In this document: positions 1 through 9,124 of the stretch, piece by piece
How positions within the stretch are numbered: position 1 is the stretch's first letter
Layout of the letters: every line of letters starts with the position of its first letter
NCBI GenBank assembly: GCA_030828385.1
Contig: JAURCS010000017.1
Location: forward strand, 1 to 60,335
Source of the DNA: Gammaproteobacteria bacterium
GTDB taxonomy: Bacteria > Pseudomonadota > Gammaproteobacteria > Pseudomonadales > Pseudohongiellaceae
Direction: 5' to 3'
Length of the DNA stretch: 60,335 nt
Position numbers and translations under genes: made by a program
Notes under the pieces: model-generated
Databases searched by the model: none
Seen by the model: only the letters and a program-made list of their open reading frames with translations
What the model was told of the DNA's origin: nothing

Positions 1-2
1 TG

Positions 3-272
3 AAACTGGAATTCAGCAAGGTAAACGTAGCGGAATTTGAACTGAAACGAAGACAGTTTCATCGCAGCCTGCAGTCTGACTACTTCAAAAACTGGCGCAT
101 AAAACAAACTGAACAACATAGTATTCGCAGAGGTGATTTCCTGGTTAATCTGGCCAGAAAACGTTCTGTACCAATGTGGTTATTCCGGCAATATAATCCT
201 GAAGTGGAAGCGGCAAGAATCCAGATTGGTCAGGTGGTGGTTTTCCCGGTAGTAGAAAGAGTCGATATCTAG
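3..272 (+). CDS. LysM-domain protein, C-terminal fragment
   Basis: The window opens inside a reading frame that stays open for 89 codons and stops at 270-272. The last 50 residues read like a LysM peptidoglycan-binding module: a basic RRGDFLVNLARK start, then VPMWLFRQYNP and an ARIQIGQVVVFPVV end, matching the usual G-D-x-L-x-x-I-A / Y-N-P / L-x-x-G-Q-x-L-x-I-P pattern. LysM modules bind N-acetylglucosamine-containing glycans of the cell wall, so an envelope location is likely. The start and any catalytic domain lie outside the window, so the full role cannot be stated. Confidence 0.6.
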   Translation, partial: KLEFSKVNVAEFELKRRQFHRSLQSDYFKNWRIKQTEQHSIRRGDFLVNLARKRSVPMWLFRQYNPEVEAARIQIGQVVVFPVVERVDI

Positions 273-292
273 TTTATTGTACAGTCCCTCAT

Positions 293-640
293 TTGAGGCT
301 TTGGCAGAAACCGGCAAGCCTCACTCCAGACGCCATAATAATATTGCCGTATTTGCGCCCATTTATGCCCAGCGTTTCCTCTGAACCAAGAACGCCCTGG
401 CATATTATTATCGAATGTACCCAGTTGCTCCAGTTGGATAATCAGGATGACGCCCAAAGAAAGTATTTACTCGGGCTGGTTCGACAGGCTGGCAAACATT
501 TGTTGACACTCATTGAGCAGATACTGGCGTTTTCAAAGATCGAGGCGGGAAAAATATAACTCGAAATTTCTTTGGTAAATCTTGAAGCACTGGAAGCGGT
601 CAACGAGCTGGTCCCCGATATCCTAACTCAGAATGTATAG
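293..640 (+). pseudogene. Decayed sensor histidine kinase (dimerisation domain remnant)
   Basis: The frame contains a recognisable HisKA dimerisation helix pair: a region like the H-box (SSEPRTPW, normally SHELRTPL), then TQLLQLD, a KYLLGLVRQAGKHLLTLI stretch and the typical end FSKIEAGKI. The phospho-accepting His of the H-box is replaced by Ser, there is no ATG start, and a TAA at 557-559 interrupts the frame; homology-like sequence (LEISLVNLEALEAVNELV) continues to a second stop at 638-640. The ATPase domain that should follow is missing, and an HPt domain begins 9 bases later. This is best read as the degraded relic of a hybrid kinase that lost its ATPase and receiver domains. Confidence 0.6.
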
Positions 641-648
641 GGCTGAAG

Positions 649-999
649 ATGATGGATGGGCAAAACAATATGGTAGATGAAAAAGTGTCGCAACAATTGG
701 CCAAGGATATTGGTCTGGATAATACCCGCAAATTCATGGATTCCCTTGAGAGCGAGTACCAGAAAAGGATTAACAGTATCAGGGTGGGTATTGAAATAAA
801 GTCATTGACGGCTCTGACAGCACAGGCCCACGCTTTAAAAAGTACTGCGCATGTTTCAGGTGCCTACCAGCTCGCAGAGCAGTTAATAAAACTGGAGACC
901 GCTTGCAATGAACAAAATGTAGAGGCAATTTCGATAGCTCGAGAGACACTCACACTTGCTGAACTGACCAGTGTTGCCTATCGAGAAATCAAATTCTGA
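649..999 (+). CDS. HPt (histidine phosphotransfer) domain protein
   Basis: A 116-residue, all-helical protein with an HPt signature: AQAHALKSTAHVSGA around residues 58-72, where His61 would carry the phosphoryl group and Lys64 matches the usual H-x-x-K pattern; the Gly after Lys is Ser here. HPt domains relay phosphate between receiver domains in phosphorelays. It directly follows the remains of a histidine kinase, and the original gene was probably one hybrid kinase with this as its last domain. The start is uncertain: ATG at 649, 652 or 670 are possible, with only a weak GAAG before the first. It may be a surviving free HPt or a passive remnant. Confidence 0.6.
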   Translation: MMDGQNNMVDEKVSQQLAKDIGLDNTRKFMDSLESEYQKRINSIRVGIEIKSLTALTAQAHALKSTAHVSGAYQLAEQLIKLETACNEQNVEAISIARETLTLAELTSVAYREIKF

Positions 1000-1140
1000 T
1001 TAAACGCTCACCTTTAGACACACCGGTAGCTACATAACACTTATCAATATTAGAAAAGCAAAGGGCTCTGAATAAAGACCCTGAAGGCGCTTCTGTTTCA
1101 TCCGGCTTTAAATCCTTGTTGCCATATCCCTTGTAGCTGA

Positions 1141-2226
1141 TCAAGCAGCGACTTCTTTCCAGACAAATAGTTTTATGGCCAATACCATGGCAATGATTGC
1201 CCAGATGATCATGCCAAGAATATCCGGCAGCAGGTCCGCCAGCGTGGCGCCATTGATTGCAATTTCTCGCAAACCATTTGAGATGAAGCTCAGTGGCAGA
1301 AAATTGGCAACAGGTTGCACCAGTTCTGGCAGGGATTCTATCGGGAAAAATATTCCGGACAGTATCATTTGCGGGAATGTCACCAGGTTTCCTATAGCCA
1401 TGATTGCCTGCTGGGATTTGGCAAGACTGCCAAGACAAAAACCGATACTTAGAAAGATAACGGTACCAAAGACTATAAACACATACAGTGAAGCAATATT
1501 GCCAACAAAAATAACCTTAAAAAGGAAAATGGCCGCCAGTATCAGGCCGCTTATCTGAACCAGGCAAATAGTCAGGCGAGCCAGCACCAGGCCACTAATG
1601 AAATCACGGGGTTCAATAGGCGTAACAAAAAGCCGTTTCAGAATTCCCTTGCGCCGGTATTCCACGATGTTGAAACCGCTACCGGCAACACCAATATTCA
1701 TAATGCTAAAAGCAAGCAGTCCCGGGACGACAAAGTCGAGATAGCTTTGGGTGCGAGACTGAACATCTTCAATATTCAGAGAAAACAGGGGGGCGATATT
1801 GCGCATATTTCTCTCCACCGTGACCAGCGCCTGTTCAAGCACGGGCAACACCACGGCGACCTGTCGGACCTGGGCAGCATCAATGAGGGCTGTAAGGTCA
1901 ACGGGAGTTCCGTTATCCCGGAAATCATCAGGGAGTATCAGTACTACAGATTTTTCACCCGCAGCAAGTTCATCACGAAGTACAGACTCATCAGCCAGGG
2001 TGACGATAAATAATTGTGAGCCTTCCAGTGCTGCAATAAATTCGGTTGCCAATGCATTGTTGGCATTATTAACAATGCCGAGTTCGATCGGGTCAGGGTC
2101 ATTGCCGCTGGCGAAACTGATCACAAACATAAAGACCAGAGGAAAAAATACCGAGAAAAATATTGCCTGGCGATCGCGTGAATGGATCTTCAGCATCACT
2201 TTGGCAAAATAAATAATTTTTTGCAT
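1141..2226 (-). CDS. ABC-2 type exporter permease (NatB/YhgE-like)
   Basis: A 361-residue integral membrane protein. A first membrane segment near residues 21-41 is followed by a periplasmic domain of about 130 residues and then five or six hydrophobic segments from about residue 175 to the end, the layout of ABC2_membrane_3 permeases. The core has the typical VPGLLAFSIMN and RRKGILKRL segments and a SGIFFPIESLP loop. It lies 29 bases downstream of its ATPase, in the same direction, so the two form an operon. The pair should export a hydrophobic or peptide-like substrate or a drug; the substrate cannot be deduced. Confidence 0.85.
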   Translation of the reverse strand: MQKIIYFAKVMLKIHSRDRQAIFFSVFFPLVFMFVISFASGNDPDPIELGIVNNANNALATEFIAALEGSQLFIVTLADESVLRDELAAGEKSVVLILPDDFRDNGTPVDLTALIDAAQVRQVAVVLPVLEQALVTVERNMRNIAPLFSLNIEDVQSRTQSYLDFVVPGLLAFSIMNIGVAGSGFNIVEYRRKGILKRLFVTPIEPRDFISGLVLARLTICLVQISGLILAAIFLFKVIFVGNIASLYVFIVFGTVIFLSIGFCLGSLAKSQQAIMAIGNLVTFPQMILSGIFFPIESLPELVQPVANFLPLSFISNGLREIAINGATLADLLPDILGMIIWAIIAMVLAIKLFVWKEVAA

Positions 2227-2255
2227 GGGAATCCTGTCTAGTACTACAAATCCTG

Positions 2256-3020
2256 CTATTCGCGCAGGTCATGGCCGGTCAAGCTGAGAAAAACGTCTTC
2301 CAGATTGCCATGCATCGGTGCTACTGGCGGTTCAGGCGCATGTTTAAGAATCAGTTCCTGAGGATCTCCTTCAGCGATGATTTTGCCGTGGTCCATAATG
2401 GCGAGGCGATCGCATAAAAATTCAGCTTCTTCCATATTGTGCGTAGTGAGAACAATCGTCATACCGTTGACATTGAGCTGACGCACCAGATCCCAGAGAT
2501 TTCGTTTGGCCTGAGGGTCCAGGCCGGTGGTAGGTTCATCGAGAAAAAGCACCTTGGGGTCATTTACCAGGGCGCAGGCAATGGAGAACCGCTGTTTCTG
2601 CCCGCCGGAAAGATTGGCCGGTTTGGCATTGGCTTTTTCCTTCAGATTGACCTTGCCCAGGAGTTCTTCCGGGTCATCATTTCTGTCATATAAATGACTG
2701 AAAAGTGCCAGTAGTTCGCGAAGGGAAAGATGATCGAAATATTCATTAGCCTGAAGCTGAACACCAATGATCTTTTTTACCTGGTAGGGTTGGGTGGCGA
2801 CATCTAGATTGTCCACCAGAGCCTGCCCGCCATCAATATCAGTGAGGCCTTCAATCATTTCCAGAGTGGTAGTCTTGCCGGCACCATTGGGACCCAGGAT
2901 GCCATAAATCTGGCCGTTATTAATGGTCAGGGAAATACCATCAACTGCGTAAAAGAATTCATTCTTTTTATCCGGTCGGGGATATTTTTTTGAAAGGTTA
3001 CTGACTTCAACGATTGGCAT
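2256..3020 (-). CDS. ABC transporter ATP-binding protein
   Basis: A 254-residue ABC ATPase, first gene of a two-gene operon with the permease that follows. Walker A GPNGAGKT is at residues 43-50, the LSGGQ signature at 137-141, and Walker B with catalytic Glu (VLFLDEP) at 157-163, followed by the D-loop and a TTHNMEEAE switch-His region. The C-terminal NLEDVFLSLTG is characteristic of the exporter-type CcmA/NatA/DrrA group. It energises export from the cytoplasmic face. The region 3021-3114 upstream should hold the operon promoter, but no clear box was assigned. Confidence 0.9.
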   Translation of the reverse strand: MPIVEVSNLSKKYPRPDKKNEFFYAVDGISLTINNGQIYGILGPNGAGKTTTLEMIEGLTDIDGGQALVDNLDVATQPYQVKKIIGVQLQANEYFDHLSLRELLALFSHLYDRNDDPEELLGKVNLKEKANAKPANLSGGQKQRFSIACALVNDPKVLFLDEPTTGLDPQAKRNLWDLVRQLNVNGMTIVLTTHNMEEAEFLCDRLAIMDHGKIIAEGDPQELILKHAPEPPVAPMHGNLEDVFLSLTGHDLRE

Positions 3021-3114
3021 GATGCCTTCCTGAAAGGTTGTTCGGGACTATGATAACGGAAACAGTTATCAGGTAAAGCGCTGAATATACCGGGTATAAA
3101 AAGGGGGTAGGGGA

Positions 3115-4737
3115 CTACTGTATAGCGCCGGGATTATTGAAATCCACAGGATCGCTTATGGTACAGTTGTCTTCCTTCATGCACTCATTCTGGAGCAATT
3201 TAGCCGTTTCCAGCAGAGGCTCCGGCGGCGGTTGCAGGAAGCCAGCGGAATAACGTCCCATGGCAAGATCAAAAGGCGTGCGACCGGCACTATCCCTTAC
3301 TTCCTGAGCGATACCATTATCGATAAGGTATTGAGTGATCTTGTTCCAGCCCATTTTGGCAGAAGCATGCAGTGCGGTTTGTCCATCGGCAAAAACACTG
3401 CCGCGTCCATAGCGGTCCATATCTGCAGCACTATCAGGGATTACATTCTTGTCGGGACGAACTGAGGGGTCACCGGTAAGAGCATTAATATCGGCACCTG
3501 CATGAAGTAATACACGAATCGTTTCGATGCTGTCTTCTTCCGTTTTAAAGCGCCCGCGAGTTGGTGCAGCAGCCCACTGGATACCGGATACAGCATGTAA
3601 GGGGGTGTGCCCACTGGCGTTTGGCAGATCTACCAGAGCGCCATGTTCAAGAAGCAGTTTAACCGAGGCAGTATCGGCAGAACGCGCTGCTCTGAGCAGT
3701 GGTGTTGCACCATTGCTCAGTGGATTGTCAGCGCCACGGTCAAACACGGCATTTCGGTACGGAGGCCGCAACTTCAACTGCATATTCGGGTTGGCGCCTT
3801 TTTCCAGTAACAGTTTTGCTACATCGTAACCGGTGGTGACATCATTGGAGGGGATGTCCGGTCTGCCTCCCGTGGGCATGGTGTGTAAATCAACAGCATT
3901 GAAAAGAGGTGCGCGGCCAAAAATATCCCATTGATTGATATCTGCGCCCGCCTCGATCAATGCAACAGCAGTTTCAAAGTGCATGTTAATCAGGGCTAGA
4001 TTAAGAGGAGATACACGATCCGGGTCGATAGTGTTCAGATCTGCCCCGCCTTTGGCCAGTACTTTAATGCATTCAGTACAGCCTTCGCGGGCAGCATAGT
4101 GGAGTGGCGAGAAGCCACCATTGTTCATGTCTTTTGGGCGGGGCTCATTCATCATGGTATGGTCCCAGAGACGAGCAAAGCCCTTCATATCAATATCAGC
4201 GCCATGGGCAATCAGGGTTTCCAGCATGGCAGGATGGTGTTGGGAGGCCGCCCACATAGCTGCGCTCTGACCGCCCCATTGTTCCCTGGCATTAATGTCG
4301 GCACCATATTCCAGCAGTAATTCAGCAGCCGGGACATTGCCGGTTCTGGCAACTACCATCAGGGGAGTCTCACCTTCCAGATTCGCCAGATTGGCATCTG
4401 CGCCATTAGCCAGCAGTACCCTGAGCATTTCGGTATTACCTGACATGGCAGCCTCACCCATGGTGTTGGCACCATATTCATTTCGCTGATTAACATCGGC
4501 CCCGGCATTCACCAGTGCTGTTACCAGTTCGAGGTCGTCCTGGTAAATAGCATAGAGCAGGGCAGAGGTGCCATCAGATTGCAGGGCGTTAACATCGGCC
4601 CCCTGATCAATCATCAAAAGGGCCTGGTCACGATTACCCGCGGCAACCAGGTCGGCCAGATTGCTTTGGGCAAAGAGGGAAGAGCTGCCGACCAGCCAGG
4701 TAAGGATAATCAGAACTGACTGGAAACGCAGTTTCAT
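3115..4737 (-). CDS. Exported ankyrin-repeat protein
   Basis: A 540-residue protein with a signal peptide (about residues 1-23, ending LFAQ) followed by roughly ten ankyrin repeats. Repeat hallmarks such as GADVNALQSDGTSALLYA, GETPLMVVARTGN, GFSPLHYAAREG and GQTALHASAKMGW recur about every 33 residues. Ankyrin repeats bind proteins; here it should act in the periplasm. It starts 59 bases after the DUF1552 gene on the same strand, with a GAAGAAGGA ribosome-binding site, so the two are probably co-transcribed. DUF1552 proteins are often found near DUF1592/DUF1588 cytochrome-like proteins and ankyrin proteins; only the ankyrin partner is present here. Confidence 0.85.
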   Translation of the reverse strand: MKLRFQSVLIILTWLVGSSSLFAQSNLADLVAAGNRDQALLMIDQGADVNALQSDGTSALLYAIYQDDLELVTALVNAGADVNQRNEYGANTMGEAAMSGNTEMLRVLLANGADANLANLEGETPLMVVARTGNVPAAELLLEYGADINAREQWGGQSAAMWAASQHHPAMLETLIAHGADIDMKGFARLWDHTMMNEPRPKDMNNGGFSPLHYAAREGCTECIKVLAKGGADLNTIDPDRVSPLNLALINMHFETAVALIEAGADINQWDIFGRAPLFNAVDLHTMPTGGRPDIPSNDVTTGYDVAKLLLEKGANPNMQLKLRPPYRNAVFDRGADNPLSNGATPLLRAARSADTASVKLLLEHGALVDLPNASGHTPLHAVSGIQWAAAPTRGRFKTEEDSIETIRVLLHAGADINALTGDPSVRPDKNVIPDSAADMDRYGRGSVFADGQTALHASAKMGWNKITQYLIDNGIAQEVRDSAGRTPFDLAMGRYSAGFLQPPPEPLLETAKLLQNECMKEDNCTISDPVDFNNPGAIQ

Positions 4738-4796
4738 ATATCGGGTAATCCTTCTTCTGCTCTTACTTTGACTTGAGTAGTTTCAGTATTGCTGGA

Positions 4797-6107
4797 TTAT
4801 ACTTCCGATAAATCACCGGTAGCATCACCAAAGCTGTCCTGCTTGACGCCAGCTCTGTTGAGCAGGGTAAGCAGCAGGTTCGCATGGGGGGTATCCTGGG
4901 CATACTGCAAGTGCTGACCCCCCTTGATAGTGCCACCGCCATGGCCAAATACAGCGTTGGGCAGGGGATCCTGATTATGTTTGTCACTGTTGCTCATGTT
5001 TGAGCCGAACAGAATAATGGAGTTATCCAGTACTGTGCCATTGCCTTCCTTCATGCCATCCAGCTTGTCGAGGAAACCATTGAAGACCTGGGTGTGGAAT
5101 GCCTGGACACGAACCAGTCTGTCTTTCTTGCTGGGATCATCACCATGATGGGATAGCGGATGAAATGCTTCGGTGACGCCGAGGTTGGCATAGGTTCTCA
5201 TGCTGACCTCTTTTTCCATCATGAAGGTAGCCACATTGGTCAGGTTAATCTGATATGCCAGGGCGATCAGGTCAAACATGATGGTCAGGTGTGCTTCAAA
5301 ATCACTGGGAATACCCACCGGTGCAGGCGGGATATCGACATCGCTCAAGTCCTGGCTTTTCATCATCTCAACACGGCGTTCAATTTCGCGCACAGATTCA
5401 AGATAGGTATCAACCCGGGCAATATCCTCGGACCCAAGCTTTTTCTGTAAGGCAGTGGCATCGCCCATAATGGAATCGAGTATGCTGCCGGTTTCATTTA
5501 CGATGGCTGCACGTTCAGCCGAATTGTCACCCTGGCCAAATAACTGGAAGAACAGTTTGCGTGGATTGTTTTCTATTGGCAGAGCCAGTTCCGGTGTCTG
5601 GAATGACAGGGAGCTGCCAAATGAACAGGAAAACCCGGGTGCACATGGCCCGCCTGAGGGCGTGCCAACCTCAATAGAAGGGAATGTTGTTCCCTGACCC
5701 ATTTTCTGGGCTGCAATCTGATCTGCTGTTATTCCCTTGCTAGGATCACTGACATCATTCGGGGCAACACAACGCAGCCATGTGCCTGCAACTATGCCAT
5801 GAGGATCGTTGCTTTCTGCGGGTTTGTTACGCAGGCCGGAAACAATAGTCATCTTGCTTTTGTGATTGGCAACGGGTGCAAGAATTTCCGGGACGATAAA
5901 GTCTGAACCGGTGCTGGCAGGGGTCCAGCGTTCCATCACAGCGCCATGGGGAAAAAAGATAAACCCCATACGAGGCTGCACATTGGCTGCAGTTTGAGCC
6001 AGGGCGGTCGCTGCCGGAACCATAGCATCCAGAAGGGGCAGAGCAACACTGGTGCCCAGTCCTCTTAATACGGTACGTCTGGATAGATGCTTTTTACTGA
6101 TAAACAT
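4797..6107 (-). CDS. Tat-exported DUF1552 protein
   Basis: A 436-residue member of the DUF1552 family. I place the start at 6107 rather than the longer frame to 6167, because AGGAGGT lies eight bases before this ATG. The N-terminus carries a twin-arginine motif (SRRTVLRG, residues 8-15) followed by a hydrophobic stretch and an ALA-type cleavage region, so it is probably folded with a cofactor before export. Family features include FIFFPHGAVMERWTP, CAPGFSCSFGSSLSF and SNMSNSDKHNQDPLP with FGHGGG. The fold resembles alkaline-phosphatase-like DUF1501 proteins, but no activity is proven. It is the promoter-proximal gene of an operon with the ankyrin protein. Confidence 0.85.
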   Translation of the reverse strand: MFISKKHLSRRTVLRGLGTSVALPLLDAMVPAATALAQTAANVQPRMGFIFFPHGAVMERWTPASTGSDFIVPEILAPVANHKSKMTIVSGLRNKPAESNDPHGIVAGTWLRCVAPNDVSDPSKGITADQIAAQKMGQGTTFPSIEVGTPSGGPCAPGFSCSFGSSLSFQTPELALPIENNPRKLFFQLFGQGDNSAERAAIVNETGSILDSIMGDATALQKKLGSEDIARVDTYLESVREIERRVEMMKSQDLSDVDIPPAPVGIPSDFEAHLTIMFDLIALAYQINLTNVATFMMEKEVSMRTYANLGVTEAFHPLSHHGDDPSKKDRLVRVQAFHTQVFNGFLDKLDGMKEGNGTVLDNSIILFGSNMSNSDKHNQDPLPNAVFGHGGGTIKGGQHLQYAQDTPHANLLLTLLNRAGVKQDSFGDATGDLSEV

Positions 6108-6361
6108 TGGATTAACCTCCTGGGTTGATTCCGGGTGGTGTTTCGATAACACCAAAATTCTGGGCAAAGATTCTACTGAAAAATGCTTTGTTTTTCATCC
6201 TTATTCGAACCAGCGGACAGCTTTCATTGGCACTTCGGGATAAAATATCGAAAATTGAAAAAACCCATATTTTCCAGTAGGTTAACTGTCTAGTTAGGCA
6301 GAATTATTCAAATTCTATGCAAGCCGCTCTGGCCATCCAGCTATTCGGTAAACAGCTGTTC

Positions 6362-7318
6362 TCAGGCATCAGGGGTGTAATGAGGGATCAGGCTTTCATG
6401 GGCCCTGCGAACAAACTGCTCCGGATCCCCCCAACGCGCGTTGAACTCTGCTGTAGGCATTTCTGAAAGCGTTACTTCAATGCTGTTTGCAGCTCTAAAA
6501 CCGCTGCTGATGCGCTGAAAAATGGTGTCATACATATCACGCATGGCCTGCAGATCAGCCTTGTTCATTAACGGGCCGTTAGCCGGGACAATTACTGTGT
6601 CGTCATTGGCAACCTCCAAAAGGACCTCCAATGCGTCCACCAGCCCGCCAATCCAGCCACCGGTCCACCAATCCATCAACGGCCAACCGTCATTAGACAA
6701 CACGCCACCACCATGAAGTACGTTCTCATTGGGGAAATAGATGTATAAATCTCCATCAGTATGTGCCTGCCGCAGATATCCATACTGCACATCGGTGCCA
6801 CCATGATCGAGATTTCCGTAGTGAAAGAAAGTTTCAGTTGGCTGGGCTGAGACCGGTAATGGCGCGAATTTTGTGCTTTCCCATGGTCTGCTAATCGCTG
6901 TAGTCAGCCATTGACGGGTATTTTCATGGGCAAAGATAGTTGTCCCCTGGCTGCCAAGGATTTTATTCAGGCCGGTTTGTTGCTGATGCCAGTGTGTGTT
7001 CACAAGCATCGTGATTGGAGCATCCCCCGTTACCTCAGAGATTGTTGCAAGGGTTTGCTGCGCGGTCTCTGCCAGGCCGCCATCGACCACCAGCACATCG
7101 CCATTGGCGGATTTCTTGACCAGAATATTACTGCCCGCTCCGCTAATCACAGTGAGCGAATTACCCAGGTCTTGCGTGCTTAATTGCTGGGCGCTGGTAG
7201 ATCCGATTGACAGCAGAAACAACGCCAGTAACAGGCTACAGGAAGAGCAAAGTGCTTTGGCTTTCCGTTTGCTGGTGGTGGCGTGGACTCTTATAAAGGA
7301 GATATTAAATTCACTCAT
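6362..7318 (-). CDS. Exported metallo-beta-lactamase-fold protein with lost metal ligands
   Basis: The frame is open from 7408, but the ATG at 7318 gives a sensible start before a hydrophobic signal segment (LLLALFLLSIGS, ending SAQQ); ATGs at 7336 and 7345 are alternatives and none has a strong ribosome-binding site. The fold is clear: VLVVDGG, MLVNTHWH, a QAHTDGDLYIYFP block and a VPANGP end. It resembles the quinoprotein-relay-type hydrolases. The Zn motif H-x-H-x-D-H reads H-W-H-Q-Q-Q, so the Asp and third His are gone, and the late VPGHG His is Asn. It keeps the first two His and the HTDGD His. It may bind one metal or none; hydrolase activity is doubtful. Confidence 0.75.
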   Translation of the reverse strand: MSEFNISFIRVHATTSKRKAKALCSSCSLLLALFLLSIGSTSAQQLSTQDLGNSLTVISGAGSNILVKKSANGDVLVVDGGLAETAQQTLATISEVTGDAPITMLVNTHWHQQQTGLNKILGSQGTTIFAHENTRQWLTTAISRPWESTKFAPLPVSAQPTETFFHYGNLDHGGTDVQYGYLRQAHTDGDLYIYFPNENVLHGGGVLSNDGWPLMDWWTGGWIGGLVDALEVLLEVANDDTVIVPANGPLMNKADLQAMRDMYDTIFQRISSGFRAANSIEVTLSEMPTAEFNARWGDPEQFVRRAHESLIPHYTPDA

Positions 7319-7609
7319 AGGGCTCAACACTTTCATAATAATCATTGAATATTGGTTTGCTGAAAAAGCATGTCGGAAAAATGATGAAAGAGTATAGATT
7401 AGCGCCAATTAACAATCCACAATCCTTCATCCCGTCATCCTCTTGCCCTGCGCTTCACACGTAGTCCAAGCTGTCCTTGTCATGTGCACACTGGTGGATT
7501 ATGCTTCACCGGCAAATGATAATTATACTAATAAAAAAATAAGCCATTTGCTCAACAATTACTTACACTGTGAAAAAGCTTTAATTCTTATAAGGGGACA
7601 ATAGCTACC

Positions 7610-8983
7610 ATGAATAATGCTACCGATCCACGCAACATTATCGACCAATCAGGAATGACTCGCGCAATGATGATTGTGGTGGGAATTACTGTTTTTCTCA
7701 ATGCCATGGATGGATTTGATGTCCTGGCCATAAGCTTTTCAGCCCCCGGCATCTCCGCGGAATGGGGTATCAGCCAGACCGCACTGGGCTTTGTTCTGGC
7801 CGCTGAATTGGTAGGCATGGCTTTTGGTTCTATTATTCTTGGAGGGGTGGCCGATAAATACGGACGCCGAACCACCTTGTTGGGATGCCTGATCGTTATG
7901 TCAGCAGGCATGTTCATGGCTACCACCTCGACGTCTGCAAATATTCTTATGATATGGCGAGTGCTTACCGGCCTGGGTATCGGTGGCATGCTCTCCTGTA
8001 CCAATGCCACCGTAGCCGAATTTTCCAATAACCGCTGGCGCAGTATGTGTATATCACTGATGGTTATTGGCTATCCCCTGGGTGGTGTAATCGGTGGTGA
8101 AATAGCACAAAAATACCTGCTGGTGAATTTTGAGTGGCGCTCGGTATTTTATTTTGGCTCTCTTGTCACTGGCTGCCTGATTCCAGTAGTTTATTTCCTG
8201 GTGCCGGAATCTGTGCACTGGCTGACACGTAAACAGCCTGAAAACGCATTGGAAAAAATCAACTATTCCCTGACAAAACTTGGCCATGGTGTCATTACTG
8301 CATTGCCTGAGGTGAATGAAGAAGAGAAGAAGAAATCAGTGGGTGATATTTTCTCCAAGAGTCTGGCAATGATAACCATCCTGGTTACTGCCGCTTACTT
8401 CCTGCATATCACCACTTTCTATTTCATCCTGAAATGGACACCAAAAATCGTTGCAGACATGGGCTTTGAGGCCGCAGCTGCAGGTGGTGTTCTAAAATGG
8501 GCCAATATCGGCGGCGTGCTTGGAGGGGTTACCTTTGGCGTCCTTACCGCTCGCTTTGGTTTGAAGCCACTTACCATCGGTATTTTATTCCTGACAACCC
8601 TTGGTGTTGCCTTGTTCGGTCGTACACCCGCAGAACTCGGCACCATGGAATTACTGGCCGCCTTTGCAGGATTCTTTGGTAATGCCGGTGTCTCCGGGCT
8701 TTATTCCATTGTTGCCTATTCGTTCCCGACTCATGTTCGCGCAACCGGTACCGGATTCGTGATTGGGGTTGGCCGGGCAGGGGCTGTACTGTCACCAATT
8801 CTTGCAGGAGTCATGTTTGATGCTGGTGCCACTTTGCCAACGGTTGGCCTGGTGATGGGGTCCGGTTCAGCTATAGCCGCAATTGTGCTCGTCTTCCTGA
8901 AGTTGCAAACCAATGATCCGACGCCATTGACGGTAGCAGAAAGCGAACCTAATGCTGAAGGTATGGGCGTTTCAGCGGCTTGA
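7610..8983 (+). CDS. MFS transporter, aromatic acid:H+ symporter type
   Basis: A 457-residue, twelve-segment major facilitator. Near the N-terminus it has the DGFDVLAISFSAPGI signature of the aromatic acid:H+ symporter family (PcaK, BenK, MhpT), and the loop 2-3 motif GGVADKYGRRTTLLG. The start has AAGGGG eleven bases upstream. It should import an aromatic or related carboxylic acid with protons. It is monocistronic: the previous gene diverges (291-base gap) and a strong terminator follows. A LigI-like hydrolase and dehydrogenase 5 kb away are possible pathway partners, but that link is inference. Confidence 0.85.
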   Translation: MNNATDPRNIIDQSGMTRAMMIVVGITVFLNAMDGFDVLAISFSAPGISAEWGISQTALGFVLAAELVGMAFGSIILGGVADKYGRRTTLLGCLIVMSAGMFMATTSTSANILMIWRVLTGLGIGGMLSCTNATVAEFSNNRWRSMCISLMVIGYPLGGVIGGEIAQKYLLVNFEWRSVFYFGSLVTGCLIPVVYFLVPESVHWLTRKQPENALEKINYSLTKLGHGVITALPEVNEEEKKKSVGDIFSKSLAMITILVTAAYFLHITTFYFILKWTPKIVADMGFEAAAAGGVLKWANIGGVLGGVTFGVLTARFGLKPLTIGILFLTTLGVALFGRTPAELGTMELLAAFAGFFGNAGVSGLYSIVAYSFPTHVRATGTGFVIGVGRAGAVLSPILAGVMFDAGATLPTVGLVMGSGSAIAAIVLVFLKLQTNDPTPLTVAESEPNAEGMGVSAA

Positions 8984-9002
8984 TGCTCAAGTCAATTTGA
9001 TT

Positions 9003-9031
9003 AAAAGGCAGGCCTGGCGCCTGCCTTTTTT
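9003..9031 (+). terminator. Rho-independent terminator of the MFS gene
   Basis: GGCAGG (9007-9012) pairs with CCTGCC (9020-9025) around a seven-base loop, extended by AAAA/TTTT pairs and followed by a T run. It lies 20 bases after the transporter stop codon. Confidence 0.85.
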
Positions 9032-9124
9032 CATGCCGGGACAAAATTCCTGATCAATATTGGCTTAGACACCTCAGGCGTAGTCTTTTACAATTGAGGG
9101 GATATTGTAAAACCCATTTAAATC

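Noticed and set aside
1747-2212. Plus-strand frames within the ABC permease gene
   Set aside because: They lie wholly inside a well-supported gene and have no start signals or recognisable protein features.
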